From NCBI RefSeq assembly GCF_009796865.1, contig NZ_CP047028.1, forward strand, positions 2,170,001-2,234,000: a DNA stretch of 64,000 nucleotides, given 5' to 3'. The position numbers and the translations under genes were made by a program. Below are positions 36,755 to 47,572 of this stretch, piece after piece. The DNA is from Formosa sp. L2A11 (GTDB lineage Bacteria > Bacteroidota > Bacteroidia > Flavobacteriales > Flavobacteriaceae). Each line of letters begins with the position of its first letter. The first letter of the stretch is position 1. The notes below the pieces were generated by a model, which saw only the letters and a program-made list of their open reading frames with translations, ran no database searches and was not told the DNA's origin.

Positions 36755-38136
36755 AAAAGAGCATGCATAAAGTAGATTTTGATTTGGTTGAAATGACCTT
36801 GGATGTCATGAAATATGCCATAGAAAGAATTTCTACCACAGAAAGAAAAATAGGTAAGCCTAAAAAAGCCGAAGAGTTAAAAGCTTTAGTTGGAGAAACG
36901 ATTACTAATAAAGGAATTGGAGGAGAAGTTGCTTTTAATTTATGGAAAGAACATTTAGAAAAAGTTAATGTTCCTATAGATCATCCTAGAAATCTTGCTT
37001 TTGTTCCTGCAGCACCAACACGAGCTGCAATTATGTTCGATTTGGTAACTTCTGCATCGAGTATTCATGGTGCATATTGGATGGAAGGCGCTGGTGGAAT
37101 TTTTTGTGAAAACGAAGCCATGAAATGGATTGTATCTTTAACAGGTTTACCTGAAGGTGCTTTTGGAGTATTTACCAGTGGTGGTACCGCAGCAAACCTT
37201 TCTGCAATTGTTACAGCCAGAGAATATTGGAGAAGTTTAGATCAAGCACACCAAAACGAAAAAGGATTAATTATAACCTCAATAGGTGCGCATTCTTCTA
37301 TTAAAGCGATGGCTAAAGTCGCAGATATAGATGTGTTTTTAGTAGATTCTGAAGACCGATTAGAAGGCGCTGCATTACAAGAAACTATTGCTAATTTATC
37401 TCCAGAACAACGCAAACGTTTATTTGCTGTTGTTGCAACGGGAGGAACAACTAATGCTGGAATTATAGACGATTTAGCCGGTATTTCTGCAATTTGTAAA
37501 ACCGAAAACTTATGGTTGCATGTAGATGCTGCTTATGGAGGAGGTGCTTTAGTGGCCGATTCTGTTAGACATTTATTTAATGGTATAGAAAATGCAGATA
37601 GTATTACAATAGATCCTCATAAATGGATGTTTTCTCCATACGATTGTGGTGCTGTATTATATAGAGATCCGCAATTAGCAAAAAATGCACATTCACAACA
37701 AGGCTCTTATTTAGATATTTTTAAAGATGAAGGTGCTCACGGATTTAATCCAACAGATTACCAAATACAATTAACACGTCGCGTGCGCGGTTTACCTTTA
37801 TGGTTTTCTTTAGCAACCCACGGTACAGATCGTTATAAAGAAGCTGTAGAACGTGGTATAGAATTGGCACAAATTGCTGGCCGATTAATTACAGCACATC
37901 CAAATGTAGAGTTAGTTCGCGAACCAAGTTTATCTTGTGTTTTATATAGAAGAATAGGGTGGAAACCTGAAGATTATACACACTGGACTTACGAAAATCA
38001 TGAAAAAGGATTTGCGCTTGTTACGCCATCTAAATGGAAATCTGGAGATACTTACGAAACGATTTCTCGTTTTTGTTTTATAAATCCAGACACTACAGAA
38101 CAAGATATTGTAGAAATTTTGAAAACAATGGAATAA
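36751..38136 (+). CDS. PLP-dependent group II decarboxylase
   Basis: 461 residues. The lysine that binds pyridoxal phosphate is K291 in IDPHKWMFSPYDCG; WLHVDAAYGGG upstream holds the cofactor aspartate, and FTSGGTAANLSAI the phosphate-binding loop. The fold is that of aromatic-L-amino-acid, glutamate and aspartate decarboxylases. The substrate cannot be decided. The GTG start overlaps bshC by four bases; an ATG at 36763 is an alternative start. Overlap with a bacillithiol gene is suggestive of amine or cysteine-linked metabolism, but this is only positional. Confidence 0.92.
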   Translation: MKKSMHKVDFDLVEMTLDVMKYAIERISTTERKIGKPKKAEELKALVGETITNKGIGGEVAFNLWKEHLEKVNVPIDHPRNLAFVPAAPTRAAIMFDLVTSASSIHGAYWMEGAGGIFCENEAMKWIVSLTGLPEGAFGVFTSGGTAANLSAIVTAREYWRSLDQAHQNEKGLIITSIGAHSSIKAMAKVADIDVFLVDSEDRLEGAALQETIANLSPEQRKRLFAVVATGGTTNAGIIDDLAGISAICKTENLWLHVDAAYGGGALVADSVRHLFNGIENADSITIDPHKWMFSPYDCGAVLYRDPQLAKNAHSQQGSYLDIFKDEGAHGFNPTDYQIQLTRRVRGLPLWFSLATHGTDRYKEAVERGIELAQIAGRLITAHPNVELVREPSLSCVLYRRIGWKPEDYTHWTYENHEKGFALVTPSKWKSGDTYETISRFCFINPDTTEQDIVEILKTME

Positions 38137-38172
38137 AGTTTGCTTCAAACTTTTTAGATAAAATATAAATAT

Positions 38173-38180
38173 TAATTTTG
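38173..38180 (+). promoter_or_regulatory. -7 promoter element for guaA
   Basis: TAATTTTG matches TAnnTTTG exactly and ends three bases before the guaA ATG at 38184, so the transcript could start at the ATG itself. Confidence 0.5.
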
Positions 38181-38183
38181 CGC

Positions 38184-39719
38184 ATGCAACACGACAAGGT
38201 ATTAATTTTAGACTTCGGATCGCAATACACACAGCTTATTGCCCGTAGAGTTCGAGAACTCAACATTTACTCCGAAATACATCCATTCAATAAAATTCCA
38301 AAAGACATAGATAGCTACAAAGCCGTTATACTTTCTGGAAGTCCAAACTCCGTAAGAGGAGAAGACGCTTTACATCCAGAATTAGATAATATTCGTGCTA
38401 AAAAGCCATTATTAGCAGTATGTTATGGGGCACAATATTTAGCACATTTTTCAGGTGGTGAAGTTGCTCCGTCTAGTACACGCGAGTATGGACGTGCAAA
38501 CTTGTCTTATATAAAAGACAATGAAGTATTTTTTGAAAATATTTCTGAAGGAAGCCAAGTATGGATGAGTCATAGTGATACCATTAAAACACTTCCTACA
38601 AACGGTGTTTTAATTGCTAGTACAAGTGATGTTGCAAATGCTGCATATAAAATTGAAGGAGAAGACACGTATGCCATTCAGTTTCATCCAGAAGTGTATC
38701 ATTCTACAGATGGAAAACAATTACTAGAAAATTTTTTAGTAAAAATATCAGGTCTTAAACAAGACTGGACACCAGATTCTTTTGTAGAAGAAACAGTAGA
38801 CGCGATAAAAGCTAAAGTAGGAACAGATAAAGTTGTTTTAGGATTATCTGGAGGTGTAGATTCTACTGTTGCAGCTGTACTTTTACATAAAGCAATAGGA
38901 GAAAATTTATATTGTATTTTCGTAAATAACGGTTTGCTTCGTAAAGACGAATTCCACAGTGTTTTAAAACAATACGAAGGCATGGGCCTTAATGTAAAAG
39001 GTGTAGATGCTTCTAAACGTTTTCTTGATGCTTTAGCAGGAGTAGAAGATCCTGAGAAAAAACGTAAAGCTATCGGGAATGCATTTATTGAAGTTTTCGA
39101 TGATGAATCTCATAAATTAACAGATGTTAAATGGTTAGCACAAGGAACTATTTATCCAGATGTAATTGAAAGTGTATCTGCTACAGGCGGACCTTCTGCA
39201 ACAATAAAGAGTCATCATAATGTAGGTGGATTACCAGACTTTATGAAACTTAAAATTGTAGAACCTCTTCGTGCAATCTTTAAAGATGAAGTAAGACGTG
39301 TTGGTGCAACTTTAGGAATAGATCCAGAGTTATTAGGACGTCATCCTTTTCCAGGACCAGGACTTGGAATTCGTATTTTAGGAGATGTTACTGCAGAGAA
39401 AGTACGCATTTTACAAGAAGTAGATGCTATTTTTATAGATGGATTAAAATCATGGGGCTTATACGATAAAGTATGGCAAGCCGGAGCGATGTTATTACCT
39501 GTTAATAGCGTTGGTGTTATGGGAGATGAGCGTACTTACGAAAAATGTGTTGCTTTAAGAGCTGTAGAAAGTACAGATGGTATGACTGCAGATTGGGTAA
39601 ATTTACCTTACGAGTTTTTGCAAAAAACATCTAACGATATAATAAATAAAGTAAAAGGTGTTAATAGAGTCGTGTACGATATTAGCTCGAAACCACCAGC
39701 AACTATTGAGTGGGAATAG
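38184..39719 (+). CDS. guaA: GMP synthase (glutamine-hydrolysing)
   Basis: Final step of GMP synthesis: XMP to GMP with glutamine as nitrogen donor. Class I amidotransferase domain (1-195) with nucleophile C80 in AVCYGAQ and HPEVYHS. The ATP-pyrophosphatase domain has the SGGVDST P-loop, and a C-terminal dimerisation domain ends [17 protein letters not shown]. The ATG at 38184 ([15 protein letters not shown]) is chosen over a TTG six bases upstream, which lies inside the -7 element. Complete at 511 residues. Confidence 0.98.
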   Translation: MQHDKVLILDFGSQYTQLIARRVRELNIYSEIHPFNKIPKDIDSYKAVILSGSPNSVRGEDALHPELDNIRAKKPLLAVCYGAQYLAHFSGGEVAPSSTREYGRANLSYIKDNEVFFENISEGSQVWMSHSDTIKTLPTNGVLIASTSDVANAAYKIEGEDTYAIQFHPEVYHSTDGKQLLENFLVKISGLKQDWTPDSFVEETVDAIKAKVGTDKVVLGLSGGVDSTVAAVLLHKAIGENLYCIFVNNGLLRKDEFHSVLKQYEGMGLNVKGVDASKRFLDALAGVEDPEKKRKAIGNAFIEVFDDESHKLTDVKWLAQGTIYPDVIESVSATGGPSATIKSHHNVGGLPDFMKLKIVEPLRAIFKDEVRRVGATLGIDPELLGRHPFPGPGLGIRILGDVTAEKVRILQEVDAIFIDGLKSWGLYDKVWQAGAMLLPVNSVGVMGDERTYEKCVALRAVESTDGMTADWVNLPYEFLQKTSNDIINKVKGVNRVVYDISSKPPATIEWE

Positions 39720-39761
39720 AATTTTAATAAATCAGTTTTTTTCGAAATTAAACCATATTGA

Positions 39762-41684
39762 ATGAAAAAGTTTTTAGTCGTTTTTGTATTACTTTTAATG
39801 GTGACTAGCCATGTCTTTGCTCAAAATTATAAGACACATAAAGTAAAACAAGATGAGAAAATAGAAGATATTGCTAAAGTATATAATATTACTGTTAGCG
39901 ATATATATACCTTAAATCCTGATGCTAAAAATGGATTAAGAACCAATATGGTTTTAATTCTCCCTAAAGAAGCACAAGCAGAATCATCTACGGTTAGAGA
40001 AATTACAGGATATAAACAACACCGTGTAAAACGTAAACAAACGCTTTACGGTATTGCTAAAGATTATAAAGTTAGTGAAGACGAAATTAAAAAGGCAAAT
40101 GCTTTCTTATATTCAGAACCTTTAAAAAAAGGAACTAAAATTAGAATTCCAATCTTTGAAACGAAACAGGTTTTAAAAGAAACAGAAACTCCTGTAGATT
40201 TATCTAAGACATACGTCGTATTGCCAAAAGAAGGAAAATGGCGTGTGGCGTATAAATTTGGTATTAGTGTTGAAGAATTAGAGGCTTTAAATCCAGATAT
40301 GGCTGAAGTTTTAAAAGTAGGAGATACTATAAACGTACCTAATATTCCTGATACTAAAGAAAAAGCAATTGAAGATAAATACGGTTACTACGAAGTACAA
40401 CCTAAAGAAGGATTTTACCGTTTAAAAGTAAAATTAGGTTTAGAGAAAGAAGAACTTGAAGCTTTAAATCCAGAGTTAGTAGGTTCAGACTTAAAAGTAG
40501 GAATGGTACTTCGAGTTCCAAAAAAGGGACATAGTGGTGTGCCAGGAATGATTTCTGAAAATCATTTAGCAATTTCAAATTTATCTAAAGGCAACTTTAG
40601 TTCAGACATAAAGCATATTGCTATTTTAATGCCGTTTAAATTAAATAATGTGCATCCTGAATCTACAGAAAGTACAATGAATAAGATTCGTACAGATAGT
40701 TATTTAAATTTTGCTTTAGAATTTCAATCGGGTGCTTTAATGGCTTTAGATTCTTTAAAGAAATTAGGCCTATCTGTAAAGGTTGATGTTTACGATTCTG
40801 AAAATAAAATAAGTACAATTAGCGACTTAATAACTAAGCACAATTTTAAAGATTTAGATGCTGTTATTGGTCCGTTGTCACAAACTAGTGTAGAGTATGC
40901 TGCAGAGAAATTAAGTACATATAACGTACCTGTAGTTTCTCCAATTACTAAAAATGTAGTACTAACAAATAATACGTTTCAGTCGCGTCCGTCAGAAGAC
41001 TTATTAAAAGATAAAGTTTTAAATTATTTTAAAGAACGTGATAGTTTAATTAATACAATTTTAATTTTCGATTCTAAAAGTGAGCCGCAAAATGCAGCAT
41101 TAAAAGCTGCTTTTTCTGACGCGCCTGTGGTTAGATCTCGTAAAGATAAAAAAGGTAAAGAAGCTTACTTTATACGTATAGAAGATATTTCAAGACACCT
41201 TAAACCTGGTAAAAATGTAGTCTTCTTAGAAACAGCATCTTCAGGTTTTGCTTCTAATGTTGTAAGTAATTTAAATACTTTAAATTCTGATAAGATTGAA
41301 ATTGTTTTGGCAACTACAAACTTAAATAGTGCTTTCGAGAATAGTGAAGTTTCTAATCATCACTTATCTAATTTACATTTTCACTTTGCTTCTGTATCTA
41401 AATCTTTCGACGATAATTTAGGAAATGGTTTTGTAAAACGATATACATCTAAGTATGGTGCAACACCAACTAAAATTGCAGTAAGAGGATTTGATGTTAC
41501 TATGGATGTGGTATTAAGATTAGCAACATCAGAAAATTTATACACATCTACTTTAGATGCACCTTTAACAGAGTATATTGAAAATAAATTCGAATACAAA
41601 AAGACGCCATTTGGAGGTTATTATAATGATACTGTGTATTTATTAGAATATAATGATTTAAAAATTGTTGAAGTAAAAAACTAA
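39762..41684 (+). CDS. Secreted protein with LysM repeats fused to a type 1 periplasmic-binding domain
   Basis: 640 residues. Residues 1-20 are a signal peptide (VFAQ). LysM-type peptidoglycan-binding repeats follow at about 24-69, 84-131, 150-195 and 207-251 (YKTHKVKQDEKIEDIAK; KQTLYGIAKDYKVSEDEI). From about 285 a type 1 periplasmic-binding-protein fold follows: HIAILMPFKLNN, VDVYDSENK, DAVIGPLSQTSVEYAAEKL, VVSPITK. This combination is recurrent in Bacteroidota but has no assigned role; it resembles the LpoA-like idea of a cell-wall-bound sensor or activator. No transporter genes are adjacent. The gene follows guaA by 42 bases. Confidence 0.88.
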   Translation: MKKFLVVFVLLLMVTSHVFAQNYKTHKVKQDEKIEDIAKVYNITVSDIYTLNPDAKNGLRTNMVLILPKEAQAESSTVREITGYKQHRVKRKQTLYGIAKDYKVSEDEIKKANAFLYSEPLKKGTKIRIPIFETKQVLKETETPVDLSKTYVVLPKEGKWRVAYKFGISVEELEALNPDMAEVLKVGDTINVPNIPDTKEKAIEDKYGYYEVQPKEGFYRLKVKLGLEKEELEALNPELVGSDLKVGMVLRVPKKGHSGVPGMISENHLAISNLSKGNFSSDIKHIAILMPFKLNNVHPESTESTMNKIRTDSYLNFALEFQSGALMALDSLKKLGLSVKVDVYDSENKISTISDLITKHNFKDLDAVIGPLSQTSVEYAAEKLSTYNVPVVSPITKNVVLTNNTFQSRPSEDLLKDKVLNYFKERDSLINTILIFDSKSEPQNAALKAAFSDAPVVRSRKDKKGKEAYFIRIEDISRHLKPGKNVVFLETASSGFASNVVSNLNTLNSDKIEIVLATTNLNSAFENSEVSNHHLSNLHFHFASVSKSFDDNLGNGFVKRYTSKYGATPTKIAVRGFDVTMDVVLRLATSENLYTSTLDAPLTEYIENKFEYKKTPFGGYYNDTVYLLEYNDLKIVEVKN

Positions 41685-41688
41685 AAGT

Positions 41689-42090
41689 ATGACTTCTAAA
41701 GTAACTTATCTTGGTGGTTTAAGAACCGAAAATGTGCATTTAAAATCAGAAAACTCATTTGTAACAGATGCTCCTGTAGATAATAATGGTAAAGGAGAAG
41801 GATTTTCTCCTACAGATACTGTGGCTACAGGCTTTGCAAATTGTATGATGACTGTTATGGGAATTAAAGCAAATGGGTTAGACTATAATATGGAAGGAGC
41901 TACTGCAGAAGTGACTAAACACATGTCTACAGATCCTAGACGTATTTCTAAAATAGAAGTTGTGTTTCATTTTCCTGTTGAAGCAGATGATAAAACACGT
42001 AAAATTTTAGAACACACAGCGCACACATGTCCTGTACATTATAGTTTACATCCAGATATAGAAAAAGCAGTGACTTTTAATTGGAAGTAA
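41689..42090 (+). CDS. OsmC/Ohr-family peroxidase-like protein
   Basis: 133 residues, the OsmC fold. The two catalytic cysteines are C52 (GFANCMMTVMG) and C114 (AHTCPVHYSL). Family members reduce organic hydroperoxides with lipoyl or low-molecular-weight thiols. The gene lies four bases after the LysM protein and is probably co-transcribed. It adds to the thiol-based defences of this window (bacillithiol, Tpx, AhpC). Confidence 0.92.
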   Translation: MTSKVTYLGGLRTENVHLKSENSFVTDAPVDNNGKGEGFSPTDTVATGFANCMMTVMGIKANGLDYNMEGATAEVTKHMSTDPRRISKIEVVFHFPVEADDKTRKILEHTAHTCPVHYSLHPDIEKAVTFNWK

Positions 42091-42130
42091 TTTATATTTA
42101 AAATAGTCAACTTACATTAATAACTAAGAT

Positions 42131-42376
42131 ATGATGGATCAGCTTAATCGGGATCTCTTAATTGAGTTGGCGCATACCAAAATGCCTTTCGGAAAATATA
42201 AAGACCGATATTTAATAGATTTGCCCGAGTTTTATATTGTATGGTATAATAACAAAGGTTTTCCTAAAGGAAAAATTGGAGACCAACTACGAATGGTTTA
42301 CGAATTAAAACTGAATGGTCTAGAAGACCTAATTCGGAATATAAAACAGAAATACCCAAATCCTAAAAAGCATTAA
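42131..42376 (+). CDS. DUF3820 small protein
   Basis: 81 residues with no signal or membrane segment. The conserved core is KMPFGKYKDRYLIDLPEFYIVWY and GFPKGKIG, the same FGK(H/Y)K...P...W...(F)P pattern found at the C-terminus of the exonuclease at 28719. It matches DUF3820, whose function is not established. Its stop codon lies inside the stem of its own terminator. Confidence 0.88.
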   Translation: MMDQLNRDLLIELAHTKMPFGKYKDRYLIDLPEFYIVWYNNKGFPKGKIGDQLRMVYELKLNGLEDLIRNIKQKYPNPKKH

Positions 42377-42407
42377 GTGATTACAACAGACTTAATGCTT
42401 TTTTGTT
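42365..42407 (+). terminator. Intrinsic terminator overlapping the DUF3820 stop
   Basis: Stem AAAAGCATTAAG / CTTAATGCTTTT with a 13-base loop then a T-rich run; the left arm includes the TAA stop codon. Confidence 0.85.
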
Positions 42408-42440
42408 TTTATGCTTAATAACAACTTAAACACGAAACAA

Positions 42441-42725
42441 ATGTTTATTATAAACCTAACCTATAAAGGAAAATTGGAAAAAGTTGACCAATTTTTAAAT
42501 GCACATATTGAATATTTAAACACGCAATATAAATTAGGTAATTTTCTAGCTTCGGGAAGAAAAGTCCCTCGAACAGGAGGAATTATATTATCTAAGGTTG
42601 AGAGTAAATTAGAATTAGAGAAAATTATAGAAAAAGATCCTTTTAAGAAAAATGATTTGGCGAATTATGAATTGATAGAATTTGTGCCGAGTAAAACTTG
42701 TGATGAATTAAAATTTTTAATTTAA
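42441..42725 (+). CDS. YciI-like protein
   Basis: 94 residues from the ATG at 42441 (MFIINLTYKG); an in-frame ATG at 42411 sits almost on the preceding terminator and adds residues not seen in the family. The ferredoxin-like YciI core is visible: VDQFLNAHIEYLNTQYKLG, ASGRKVPRTGGIIL and DPFKKNDLANYELIEF. Family members are small enzymes or enzyme-like domains of poorly known substrate, with the His-Asp pair retained here (H26; D near 73). Confidence 0.85.
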   Translation: MFIINLTYKGKLEKVDQFLNAHIEYLNTQYKLGNFLASGRKVPRTGGIILSKVESKLELEKIIEKDPFKKNDLANYELIEFVPSKTCDELKFLI

Positions 42726-43066
42726 TAATATGTAATAAATCTTGTTAGAATAATACTGTAATTGATGATTTATCAAGATTATTTCTTTGATATAATTTAC
42801 GAAGACATAAGTAAGTAAAAGAAGCTGCTAGTTATTTATAAATAGATAAATTTTAAAGCTATTATTAAATAGGACAAATAAGTGTTAGTTATACTTATTG
42901 TTGAAAACTTTTAGATTTTATAATACTGTTTTTTGAAAATAAATTTTAAAGTATTTTAATCCAGTTAGTTGTGGCTGTGTGTTTTTGTATAAAAGCCTTT
43001 TATAGATGTTCATGTTTTAATCAGAATTAAAATACGTAACCATACTTAATTGTCAATTGTTCTTTG
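42726..43066. other. AT-rich intergenic region before pyrG
   Basis: About 340 bases between the YciI gene and the pyrG -7 element. No terminator hairpin, tRNA or coding signal is visible. Confidence 0.4.
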
Positions 43067-43074
43067 TAAATTTG
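43067..43074 (+). promoter_or_regulatory. -7 promoter element for pyrG
   Basis: TAAATTTG matches TAnnTTTG, 20 bases before the pyrG ATG; a TTG lies 14 bases further upstream, closer than the usual spacing. Confidence 0.5.
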
Positions 43075-43085
43075 CCTGCGTTTAA

Positions 43086-44708
<1,623 letters not shown>

Positions 44709-44820
44709 TGCCATATTGTCAACAATTAAAATGTGGTCACCTTTTTGAGTAGCTTACTCATATTAAGAAATTATTTGGGACAAATCAAATGGTTTCTATT
44801 TATACCTAGAATATAATTAG

Positions 44821-46713
44821 ATGGAAGAAAAGAAATTAGACCTTAATTCGGTCATAGGATTTATCCTAATCTTTGGAATTTTAATGTTTATGCTTTGGCA
44901 GAATCAGCCAACTCCAGAAGAGTTAAAGGCTAAAGAAGAAGCAAAACAAGAACAAGTTGAAGTAGAGAAGAAAGATGATGTAAAGCATGTGGAGATAGAA
45001 ACATCTTCTGAAGATTTTTCAATTGCATCTGCAACAGATTCTTTACACTTAGCTGGTCTTAAAAATAAGTTAGGTGCTTTTGCTTATTCATCAACATTAC
45101 CATCAGCAACAAATAATGAAACCGAAGTTGAAACCGAATTATTCGATTTAAAGTTTAGTAATAAAGGAGGATTTCTTTCTGAAATTAGACTTAAAGAATT
45201 CGATAATTACGATTCGCTTCCTGTATACCTTATTAAAGATAAGAATGCCGCTTTTAATATTAGTTTTAGTACTACTGATAGCCGCGTTTTAAATACACAA
45301 GATTTATACTTCCAACCTACAATATCTAAAAATGGAAAAAATACTGTAGTTTCTATGAAACTTAAAGTATCTGAATCTAAATTTTTAGAATATCGTTACG
45401 AATTAAAGCCTGACAATTACATGTTAGATTTTACAATTCGTTCGCAAGGTTTAAGCGATGTTATTAATAGCTCTCAAGCTGTTAATTTAGATTGGAAACA
45501 AAAAATGTATCGTGGTGATAAAAGTGTAGATTACGAAAATCGTTATACACGTTTAACATACCAACACGATGGTGGGAAAATTAATAAATTAAGTCCTACA
45601 AGTGATGATGACGACGTAGAAGAGGACGTAACTTGGTTATCTTACAGACAACATTTCTTTAGTTCAATTTTAGTTACTGAAAAGCCTTTTAAAACTGCCG
45701 ATTTAGTTTCTGAAAACTTATTAGAAAAAGGTGATGATGATGCCGTTTTTACTAAATTCTATTCTTCTAAAGTCCCTTTAGAATTACAGAATGGTGAAAT
45801 TAATGCGCCTTTAAAATTCTATTTCGGACCAACAGATAACACAATACTTAAACAATATGAGTATAGTTTAGACGATAGTATTCCTTTTGGATGGGGTATT
45901 TTTGGATGGATTAACCGTTATGTATTTGTACCAGTATTTGCATTCTTAAGTGGTATGTTGCCTTATGGTGTTGCTATTATTGTAATGACTATTTTAGTAA
46001 GAATAGTAATGTCTCCAGTAACATACAAATCGTATTTGTCTCAGGCTAAGATGAAAATTCTTAAACCAGAAATTAACGAGATTGGTGAAAAGTATAAAGA
46101 TAATGCCATGAAAAAGCAACAAGCTACAATGGCCTTATATAGTAAAGCGGGAGCCAGTCCCATGGCAGGATGTTTGCCCGGATTAATGCAAGTCCCGGTG
46201 TTTTATGCCTTATTTCAATTTTTCCCTTCTGCTTTCGATTTAAGACATAAAAGTTTTCTTTGGGCAGAAGATTTATCTTCGTACGATACCATAGCAGAGT
46301 TACCTTTTAAAATTCCATTATATGGAGATCATATTAGTTTGTTCCCAATATTAGCATCTATAGCTATTTTCTTTTACATGAAAATGACAACAGGGCAACA
46401 AGCAGCAGCACAACCAACGCAAGAAGGTATGCCTGATATGGGAAAAATGATGAAATACATGATTTATTTCTCTCCGCTTATGATGTTAGTATTCTTCAAT
46501 AATTATGCGTCAGGATTAAGTTTATACTACTTTGTCTCTAACTTAATTACTATTGGAATTATGCTTGTGATTAAAAATTTCATTATCGATGAAAAGAAAA
46601 TTCACGCTAAAATTCAAGAGAATAAGAAGAAGCCCAAAAAAGAGAATCGTTTTCAGAAGAAAATGAAAGATATGATGGAGCAGGCAGAGCAGCAGAAACA
46701 GTCAAAAAAATAA
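44821..46713 (+). CDS. yidC: Membrane protein insertase YidC
   Basis: 630 residues. The N-terminal signal-anchor (about 12-26) is followed by a large periplasmic beta-super-sandwich domain (60-350). The C-terminal insertase core then begins at GWINRYVFVPVFAF (about 365), with the conserved arginine helix ILVRIVMSPVTYKS and at least five membrane segments. A very basic, Lys/Gln-rich cytosolic tail (about 590-630) probably contacts the ribosome. It inserts membrane proteins alone or with Sec; ftsY and secA are also in this window. Confidence 0.97.
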   Translation: MEEKKLDLNSVIGFILIFGILMFMLWQNQPTPEELKAKEEAKQEQVEVEKKDDVKHVEIETSSEDFSIASATDSLHLAGLKNKLGAFAYSSTLPSATNNETEVETELFDLKFSNKGGFLSEIRLKEFDNYDSLPVYLIKDKNAAFNISFSTTDSRVLNTQDLYFQPTISKNGKNTVVSMKLKVSESKFLEYRYELKPDNYMLDFTIRSQGLSDVINSSQAVNLDWKQKMYRGDKSVDYENRYTRLTYQHDGGKINKLSPTSDDDDVEEDVTWLSYRQHFFSSILVTEKPFKTADLVSENLLEKGDDDAVFTKFYSSKVPLELQNGEINAPLKFYFGPTDNTILKQYEYSLDDSIPFGWGIFGWINRYVFVPVFAFLSGMLPYGVAIIVMTILVRIVMSPVTYKSYLSQAKMKILKPEINEIGEKYKDNAMKKQQATMALYSKAGASPMAGCLPGLMQVPVFYALFQFFPSAFDLRHKSFLWAEDLSSYDTIAELPFKIPLYGDHISLFPILASIAIFFYMKMTTGQQAAAQPTQEGMPDMGKMMKYMIYFSPLMMLVFFNNYASGLSLYYFVSNLITIGIMLVIKNFIIDEKKIHAKIQENKKKPKKENRFQKKMKDMMEQAEQQKQSKK

Positions 46714-46726
46714 TCAAAAATAATTC

Positions 46727-46757
46727 AAAGCTGCCTTAATTGGCAGCTTTTTTGTTA
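46727..46757 (+). terminator. Intrinsic terminator after yidC
   Basis: Stem AAAGCTGCC / GGCAGCTTT with a TTAAT-type loop and a TTTTTTG tail. Confidence 0.88.
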
Positions 46758-46792
46758 CTTGTAATTTCTAAAACGTTATACGTTATATTTAT

Positions 46793-47491
46793 ATGAAAAA
46801 AATATTGTCTTTTTTAATGATGTGCTTTGTAGGAGTCGCTATGGCACAAAACATAAATCAGTTAGACACCAACGGAAAACGTGATGGTGTTTGGAAAAAG
46901 AATTTTGAGGATACTAAAATCTTACGTTACGAGGGGAAGTTCTCTCATGGCAAAGAAGTAGGCACATTTAAGTTTTATAAAAATATAGGAGGTAAAGCCG
47001 TTTTAACAGCTACAAAAGCCTTTAATAGCAGTAATAATATTGCAGAAGTTCAGTTCCTATCATCTACAAAAAAAGTGATTAGTAAAGGGAAAATGAATGG
47101 TAAATTATATGTTGGAGAATGGACGTATTTTCATAAAAATTCTGATAAAATAATGACCACAGAAACGTACGATACTAATGGTAAATTACAAGGTGAACGT
47201 TTAGTGTTTTATAAGAATGGAAAAATTGCTGAACGCGCATTTTATAAAGATGGTTTATTAGAAGGAAAATCTACTTGGTATTCGGAAAAAGAGATTCCGC
47301 TTAAAGAGTTTTCTTATGTAAACGATAAGTTGCAAGGAATGTCTAAATATTACGACTTAGATGGGAATTTAGTTGCAGAAGGTGCTTTTAAGAAAGATAA
47401 GAAAGATGGTATTTGGAATTTCTATAAAGATGGAAAATTAGATAATACTAAGGATTTTACGCATTATAGTAAGAATCCGGCGAAACAATAA
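46793..47491 (+). CDS. Secreted MORN-repeat (YwqK-like) protein
   Basis: 232 residues; a signal peptide (MKKILSFLMMCFVGVAMAQ) is followed by at least five MORN-variant repeats with the pattern G(K/E)xxxGxWxxYxxNG: NGKRDGVWKKNF, HGKEVGTFKFY, NGKLYVGEWTYF, DGLLEGKSTWY, KDGIWNFYKDG. Databases often call such proteins YwqK antitoxins, but no toxin gene is near and this one is exported, so a toxin-antitoxin role is not supported. Beta-hairpin surface or periplasmic protein of unknown role. Confidence 0.88.
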   Translation: MKKILSFLMMCFVGVAMAQNINQLDTNGKRDGVWKKNFEDTKILRYEGKFSHGKEVGTFKFYKNIGGKAVLTATKAFNSSNNIAEVQFLSSTKKVISKGKMNGKLYVGEWTYFHKNSDKIMTTETYDTNGKLQGERLVFYKNGKIAERAFYKDGLLEGKSTWYSEKEIPLKEFSYVNDKLQGMSKYYDLDGNLVAEGAFKKDKKDGIWNFYKDGKLDNTKDFTHYSKNPAKQ

Positions 47492-47502
47492 AATATAAAA
47501 TA

Positions 47503-47540
47503 ACCTGATTTAGATACTTTTAAATCAGGATTTTCTTTCC
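47503..47540 (+). terminator. Intrinsic terminator after the MORN-repeat gene
   Basis: Stem CCTGATTTA / TAAATCAGG with an eight-base loop followed by ATTTTCTTT. Confidence 0.75.
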
Positions 47541-47572
47541 GGTGCATATCTGCATCTTATAAAATATAAAAA

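Noticed and set aside
46793..47491. Toxin-antitoxin locus (YwqK antitoxin name)
   Set aside because: The protein is exported and made of MORN repeats; no toxin-like gene is adjacent.
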